Of a DNA stretch of 55,978 nucleotides, positions 52,009-55,978 are shown one piece after another. Origin of the DNA: JAISST01 sp050434145 (GTDB taxonomy: Bacteria > Fusobacteriota > Fusobacteriia > Fusobacteriales > Fusobacteriaceae). Under the pieces are notes generated by a model. It was given only the letters and a program-made list of their open reading frames with translations, was not told the origin of the DNA and did no database searches. Every line of letters starts with the position of its first letter. The first letter of the stretch is position 1. The translations under genes and the position numbers were made by a program. The stretch spans positions 1 through 55,978 of the forward strand of contig NZ_JBNPVX010000018.1 of NCBI RefSeq assembly GCF_050434145.1. The letters are read 5' to 3'.

Positions 52009-53028
52009 ATGGATATAAAGGAAATAAGAGATAATGCAAGAAAAAAAATGGTTGGCTTCTGTGCTGTATGTAAAATTTGTGATGGTGTATGGTGTGCAGG
52101 AAATGTTCCAGGTATGGGTGGAACAGGAAGTGGAGAGTCTTTCAAAAGAGCATATAAAAAATTAAAAGATATGAAATTAGTACTTAAAACAATACATGGT
52201 GTTACAGATCCTGATATGAGTATTAAATTATGGGGTGAGGAACTTTCTTTTCCATGTATGGGGGCTCCTATTACTGGAACAAAATTCAATATGGGTGGTG
52301 GAGTTACAGAAGATGAATATTGTAGTGATATAATAAATGGGGCTATTGATGCGGGAATTGTGAGTATGATAGGTGATACTGGTGATCCCACTTGTTATGA
52401 ATATGGACTAAAGCTTATAAAGGATAATAATGGTAAAGGGGTTGCAATAATAAAACCTAGATCAAATGAAGAAATAATAAAAAGAATAAAAATGGCAGAA
52501 GAAGCTGGAGTTATTGCTGTAGGAATAGATATTGATGGAGCAGGTTTGATTACAATGAAATTATTTGGACAACCTGTTGGTCCTAAAACGTTTGAAGACA
52601 TAAAGCTACTAGTTGATTCTACAAAATTGCCGTTTATAGTGAAAGGAATATTAAGCGTAGAAGAAGCGAAACTATGTGTTGAAGCAGGAGTAAATACTAT
52701 AGTAGTGTCTAATCATGGTGGGAGAGTGCTTAACAATACACTAGCTCCTTGTGAAGTATTGGCAGAAATAGTGAAAGCAGTTGGAGATAAAATAAATGTA
52801 TTAGTAGATGGCTCAGTGAGAGAAGGTGGAGATATATTGAAATTGTTGGCTTTGGGAGCTAAAGCAGTGTTGGTAGGTCGACCAATTATATGGGGTTCTA
52901 TTGGTGGAAGACAAGAAGGGGTAAAGACAATTTTTAATACTCTAAAAAATCAATTAGAACAAGCAATGATACTAACAGGGACTGCAAATGTTAATAATGT
53001 CTCTGGCAAGATATTAGCAACTTATTAA
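52009..53028 (+). CDS. FMN-dependent alpha-hydroxy-acid dehydrogenase/oxidase
   Basis: 339 aa from ATG 52009, six bases after AGGAGG (ATG 52006 is three bases away). FMN TIM-barrel enzyme: LPFIVKGILSVEEAKLCVEAGV has the conserved Lys, VSNHGGRVLNNTLAPCEVL the catalytic His, and LVDGSVREGGDILKLLALGAKAVLVGRPIIWG the phosphate-binding end. Family includes lactate oxidase and related dehydrogenases. Unusual N-terminal cysteines, CAVCKICDGVWC, suggest an iron-sulphur or redox site. The substrate cannot be told. Confidence 0.8.
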   Translation: MDIKEIRDNARKKMVGFCAVCKICDGVWCAGNVPGMGGTGSGESFKRAYKKLKDMKLVLKTIHGVTDPDMSIKLWGEELSFPCMGAPITGTKFNMGGGVTEDEYCSDIINGAIDAGIVSMIGDTGDPTCYEYGLKLIKDNNGKGVAIIKPRSNEEIIKRIKMAEEAGVIAVGIDIDGAGLITMKLFGQPVGPKTFEDIKLLVDSTKLPFIVKGILSVEEAKLCVEAGVNTIVVSNHGGRVLNNTLAPCEVLAEIVKAVGDKINVLVDGSVREGGDILKLLALGAKAVLVGRPIIWGSIGGRQEGVKTIFNTLKNQLEQAMILTGTANVNNVSGKILATY

Positions 53029-53072
53029 AATTTTTATTATTAAATCAGAATAATTATTATGGAGGATAATAG

Positions 53073-53525
53073 GTGAAATTAGCAGAAGCTCTTTTGTTAC
53101 GTTCAGAGTATCAAAAAAAGATAGAGAATTTACAAAGTCGTATTATGGCAAATTTGAAAATTCAAGAGGGAGATGTGCCTAATGAAAATCCTGATGAATT
53201 ATTAAAAGAATTTTTTTTGATAAATGATAAACTTTCTTTATTAATAAAGGATATTAATATCAGGAATAATGTAGCTATACTTTCTGATGGTCAGTCATTG
53301 TCCCAAGCTCTCATAGATAGGGAAAATATACTTAAAAAACGAAATTTTCTTGCAAAATTAGTAGAAAAATCCAATGATAGATCATTTCGTTTGGCTCGTT
53401 CTGAAATAAAAATGTATACATCATTATCAATTGCAGAAATTCAGAAAGAAATTGATAGATTATCTTGCAATTTTCGCAAACTTGATACTAAAATTCAGTC
53501 TCTTAACTGGAATATAGATTTATAA
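53073..53525 (+). CDS. DIP1984-family protein
   Basis: 150 aa, GTG start after GGAGGATAATAG. Long helical protein: KLAEALLLRSEYQKKIENLQSRI, GDVPNENPDELLKE and the pattern ALIDRENILKKRNFLAKL...RSEIKMYTSLSIAEIQKEIDRLS..FRKLDTKIQSLNWN match DIP1984 (formerly septicolysin-like). Function is not established for the family; the RNA structure directly downstream hints at an RNA-related role. Confidence 0.8.
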   Translation: MKLAEALLLRSEYQKKIENLQSRIMANLKIQEGDVPNENPDELLKEFFLINDKLSLLIKDINIRNNVAILSDGQSLSQALIDRENILKKRNFLAKLVEKSNDRSFRLARSEIKMYTSLSIAEIQKEIDRLSCNFRKLDTKIQSLNWNIDL

Positions 53526-53538
53526 AAAAGAAGTAGGT

Positions 53539-53702
53539 AATTGGTACCAAGGTGGGTATGAAAAAAAAGTCCCTCAAAAGGGCAAATTGGTGGATAGGTG
53601 TGGGGCAACTTAGTGGTTCGATTCCTCAGTAACAATTTATGCCAAAAACCATTCACATGTGTACAAATTATTCAATATACTATTTACTACCACATACCAA
53701 TT
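53539..53702 (+). ncRNA. Y-RNA-like (YrlA-type) RNA with tRNA-like domain
   Basis: Ends pair as in Y RNAs: AATTGGTA (53539-53546) with TACCAATT (53695-53702), an internal loop, then GGTGG (53551) with CTACC (53687). The inner domain is closed by GGCAAATTG (53581) with CAATTT-AT-GCC (53633-53643) and holds a tRNA-like T-loop GGTTCGATTCC and a D-like GGTGGATAGGTG. GTCCCTCAAAAGGG adds a small hairpin. Class assignment is from memory of bacterial Y RNAs. Confidence 0.6.
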
Positions 53703-53792
53703 GGTCCAATGAGGGTGGAGTTAGGGGAAAAATTTTAATTATACATTGAAACATATCTTTAAGAATGTGGAAAGAGGATTGAGATATAAAAC
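53703..53792. other. Spacer between Y-RNA-like RNA and ABC-F leader
   Basis: No gene seen. A weak A/T run at 53727-53741 may end the preceding RNA. Confidence 0.3.
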
Positions 53793-53822
53793 TTGACTTT
53801 TATTTATAAAAAATTATATAAT
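53793..53822 (+). promoter_or_regulatory. Promoter of the ABC-F attenuator
   Basis: TTGACT - 18 bases - TATAAT, 29 bases before the leader-peptide start. Confidence 0.7.
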
Positions 53823-53850
53823 TAATTATAATGATTATGTGAGGTGAAAG

Positions 53851-53871
53851 ATGATTATATTTTCTTGCTAA
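53851..53871 (+). CDS. Six-residue leader peptide (uORF)
   Basis: ATG ATT ATA TTT TCT TGC TAA (MIIFSC), with a good GAGGTGAA site ending three bases before it. The codons for Phe-Ser-Cys and the stop form the 5' strand of the first attenuator helix, so ribosome position controls folding. Confidence 0.65.
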   Translation: MIIFSC

Positions 53872-54112
53872 ATTTTATTTAATATTCAGATCAAGTATGA
53901 GGGATTCTGTCTCTATAGTTTTGATTTGAAGCAAGAAAGTTATTCGTTTTTTATTTCTCAGAATTATCTAAAAGTCACCATGCTATTAATATAGCTTATT
54001 AATTAAAGACTATCTTGTAGATAACCTAATTTACATCAGTAGTGTGTTATTATAACAAGAATTTGGATATAGAAAAATATAAAACTTTATACCACGAGAA
54101 ATAACTTTCTTG
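53859..54112 (+). promoter_or_regulatory. Ribosome-mediated transcription attenuator of the ABC-F gene
   Basis: Segment 1 (53859-53869, in the uORF) pairs with segment 2 (53930-53940, AGCAAGAAAGT) over 11 bases. Segment 2 (53932-53944, CAAGAAAGTTATT) is also exactly complementary for 13 bases to segment 3 (54100-54112), which forms the loop and 3' arm of the terminator. A ribosome stalled on the uORF would free segment 2 to break the terminator. Confidence 0.75.
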
Positions 54113-54124
54113 TGGTGTTTTTTT
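54090..54124 (+). terminator. Attenuator terminator
   Basis: ACCACGAGAAA-TAAC-TTTCTTGTGGT: 11-bp stem with one G-U pair and a tetraloop, then G and seven T. Lies 68 bases before the ABC-F start. Confidence 0.85.
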
Positions 54125-54191
54125 GTATTTAATTTTAATATAATCAGAGTAAAAAATTACAAAGAAAAGTTTTACTCAAGGAGTGATGCGT

Positions 54192-55679
54192 ATGTCAATG
54201 ATAAATGTAACAAATCTTACTTTTTCATATGAAGGAAGTGATAATAATATTTTTGAAAATGTCTCTTTTCATATGGATACAGATTGGAAACTAGGTTTTA
54301 TTGGAAGAAATGGGAGAGGTAAAACTACTTTTATGAACCTTTTACTGAATAAATATGATTATGAAGGAACAATAAGTAGTGATGTGGTATTTGAATATTT
54401 TCCATTTGAAATAAAAAATAAAGATATTCCTACAATGGATATAATAGATCAAATGAAAATAGAATATAATATGTGGGAATTAGAAAGAGAAATGTCTCTA
54501 TTAGATATTCCAAGGGATGTTTTGGAAAGGAAATTTTCTTCTTTATCAAAAGGAGAGCAGACTAAGATTATGCTGGCATTTTTATTTGCAAAAGATAATA
54601 AATTTTTGCTTATAGACGAGCCAACCAACCATTTAGATATGATGGGGAGAAAGAAAGTGTCAGAATATTTGAAATCAAAGAAAGGTTTCATACTAATATC
54701 TCATGACAGAGAATTTATAGATGGTTGTGTAGACCACATATTGTCCATTAATAAATCAAATGTTGAAGTACAAAGGGGTAATTTTTCTACATGGAAATCG
54801 AATAAAGATAAAATAGATAATTTTGAAATGGATAAAAATTGTAAGTTAAAAAAGGACATTAAACGAATGGAAGAAGCAGTAAGAAAAACAGCTAATTGGT
54901 CAGAAAAATCAGAAGGAAAGAAAAGTAAAAAAGATTATGGTGATAGAGCACCTGCCATGATAGATAAGGGATTTGTAGGAGCTAAAGCAGCCAAAATAAT
55001 GAAGAAAGCAAAAAATATTGAAAGAAGGCAGAGTGGTGCAATAGAAGAAAAAGCTAAGCTTTTACATAATATTGAATATGCGCCATTGCTTAAAATTCAT
55101 CCAGAAATTTATAATCAAAAGACACTAGTTACACTAGATGATGTTTCTATATACTATAACGAAAAATCAGTATGTAAAAATGTAAAATTTTCTATAGAAA
55201 AAGGAGACAGAGTGAGTTTGTATGGTAAAAATGGTTCTGGAAAATCAAGTATATTAAAATTGATATTAGGAGATGAAATAAAATATACTGGAAATTTTAT
55301 TAGAGGCTCTCAAATTACAATATCTTATGTATCACAAGAGACAAATTTCCTAAAAGGTAGATTAAATGATTATATACAGAAGTCAGGTGTAGAAGAAACT
55401 TTATTCAAAACTATATTACGTAAGATGGATTTTTCTAGAGAACATTTTGAAAGAAAAATTGATACATATAGTGAAGGCCAAAAGAAAAAAATACTGATAG
55501 CAAAGAGTTTGTGTGAAAAAGCTCATTTATATATTTGGGATGAACCATTGAATTTCATTGATGTTTATTCGAGAATGCAAATAGAAGATGTGATATTAGA
55601 ATACAATCCTACCATAATTTTTGTGGAGCATGATAAAGTTTTTATGGAAAAAATTGCTAATAAAATAATTGAAATTTAG
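54192..55679 (+). CDS. Lsa-type ABC-F ribosome protection protein
   Basis: 495 aa from ATG 54192 (eight bases from AAGGAG; ATG 54186 and GTG 54183 are too close). Two ABC domains: Walker A GRNGRGKTT and GKNGSGKSS, signatures LSKGEQT and YSEGQKK, Walker B LLIDEPTNHLD and YIWDEPLNFID. The linker (about residues 210-290) has ADRAPAMIDK-like and GFVGAKAAKIMKKAKNIERRQ text of the Lsa group. These proteins dislodge lincosamide, pleuromutilin and streptogramin A drugs. Spectrum here untested. Confidence 0.85.
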   Translation: MSMINVTNLTFSYEGSDNNIFENVSFHMDTDWKLGFIGRNGRGKTTFMNLLLNKYDYEGTISSDVVFEYFPFEIKNKDIPTMDIIDQMKIEYNMWELEREMSLLDIPRDVLERKFSSLSKGEQTKIMLAFLFAKDNKFLLIDEPTNHLDMMGRKKVSEYLKSKKGFILISHDREFIDGCVDHILSINKSNVEVQRGNFSTWKSNKDKIDNFEMDKNCKLKKDIKRMEEAVRKTANWSEKSEGKKSKKDYGDRAPAMIDKGFVGAKAAKIMKKAKNIERRQSGAIEEKAKLLHNIEYAPLLKIHPEIYNQKTLVTLDDVSIYYNEKSVCKNVKFSIEKGDRVSLYGKNGSGKSSILKLILGDEIKYTGNFIRGSQITISYVSQETNFLKGRLNDYIQKSGVEETLFKTILRKMDFSREHFERKIDTYSEGQKKKILIAKSLCEKAHLYIWDEPLNFIDVYSRMQIEDVILEYNPTIIFVEHDKVFMEKIANKIIEI

Positions 55680-55819
55680 GAATTTATTTGTTTTTAATAA
55701 AAGTTTTTATTTTAATGGTTTAAAGTATCCTTAAAATCTCAGTGAAAGTGGAGAGCATAATTAGAAAATGCTAATATATAGATTAATAAAAAAAATTATA
55801 TAATATTTTAAAAAAAAGT

Positions 55820-55848
55820 TTGACATAAGATATAAAACATGGTATCAT
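55820..55848 (+). promoter_or_regulatory. Promoter of a gene beyond the window
   Basis: TTGACA - 17 bases - TATCAT. No ORF of note follows within the remaining 130 bases. Confidence 0.7.
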
Positions 55849-55978
55849 AATAAACGTGCTCAAGGGAAACTTTGAAAGCGTACAGGACATTAACAACAGA
55901 ATAGAGAAAGATAAAATGCAAACCAAAAAGAAAATTGTTAAACAATTAAGGTGTAAAATTTTTTAAATCTGTAATGAT

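Overview
The window looks like Fusobacteriota (Fusobacterium or a near relative). It is very AT-rich with strong AGGAGG-type ribosome sites. The mating apparatus is Gram-negative (inner-membrane, periplasmic and outer-membrane parts), while the flanking chromosomal genes (Lsa-type ABC-F, ProVWX, DIP1984) are of a Firmicutes-like kind. The species assignment is inference from composition and gene content.

About 1-44,654 is one end of an integrated conjugative element that carries plasmid-type functions. From the left: iterons and a Rep_3 initiator, a partition-like gene and ParA, small accessory genes, SSB, an XRE regulator, a TopB/TraE-type topoisomerase III, then a first T4SS block (TrbJ/VirB5-like, lipoprotein, TrbL/VirB6 with a collagen-like tail, TraF-type pilin peptidase). 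Next is a minus-strand cargo stretch: Fic toxin with a VbhA-like antitoxin, a membrane protein, a RadC-like protein and an unusual ~180-base imperfect palindrome. A restriction/defence cluster follows: a GHKL-ATPase/nuclease with three small co-directional genes, a divergent m5C methyltransferase and a second nuclease-like protein. Then come a short tyrosine recombinase, an oriT resembling RSF1010/R1162, and a MOBQ-type relaxase operon. Accessory genes fill 26-33 kb (two near-identical MORN_2 proteins, a double ArdC-N-like protein, a DUF5710 protein, a KAP NTPase). The main T4SS operon (VirB2, 8, 9, 10, VirD4, B11, B3, B4 and a MipA/OmpV-like outer-membrane protein) ends at 42.9 kb and is followed by a pseudoknot-like structure, the integrase and an XRE regulator. 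The element ends at 44,609-44,654 in a 46-nt copy of the 3' part of tRNA-Thr(UGU), taken as the right attachment site. The left end lies outside the window.

44,655-55,978 is chromosome: a membrane protein, a glycine betaine/proline ABC transporter (proX-proW-proV), a small membrane protein, tRNA-Lys and tRNA-Gly, a membrane protein, a cupin, an FMN-dependent alpha-hydroxy-acid oxidising enzyme, a DIP1984-family gene followed by a probable Y-RNA-like RNA, and an Lsa-type ABC-F gene.

The most interesting signals are regulatory and structural. (1) A complete ribosome-controlled attenuator lies before the ABC-F gene (promoter, six-codon leader, two mutually exclusive helices, terminator). (2) A Y-RNA-like, tRNA-mimicking RNA follows the DIP1984 gene. 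(3) The operator ACATATT-N7-AATATGT occurs before both the relaxase and the T4SS operons. (4) There is a recognisable RSF1010-family oriT. (5) A dispersed hairpin family has covarying cores. (6) The restriction cluster contains a four-gene GHKL operon. (7) ArdC-like modules occur both in a tandem-domain protein and on the Fic toxin.
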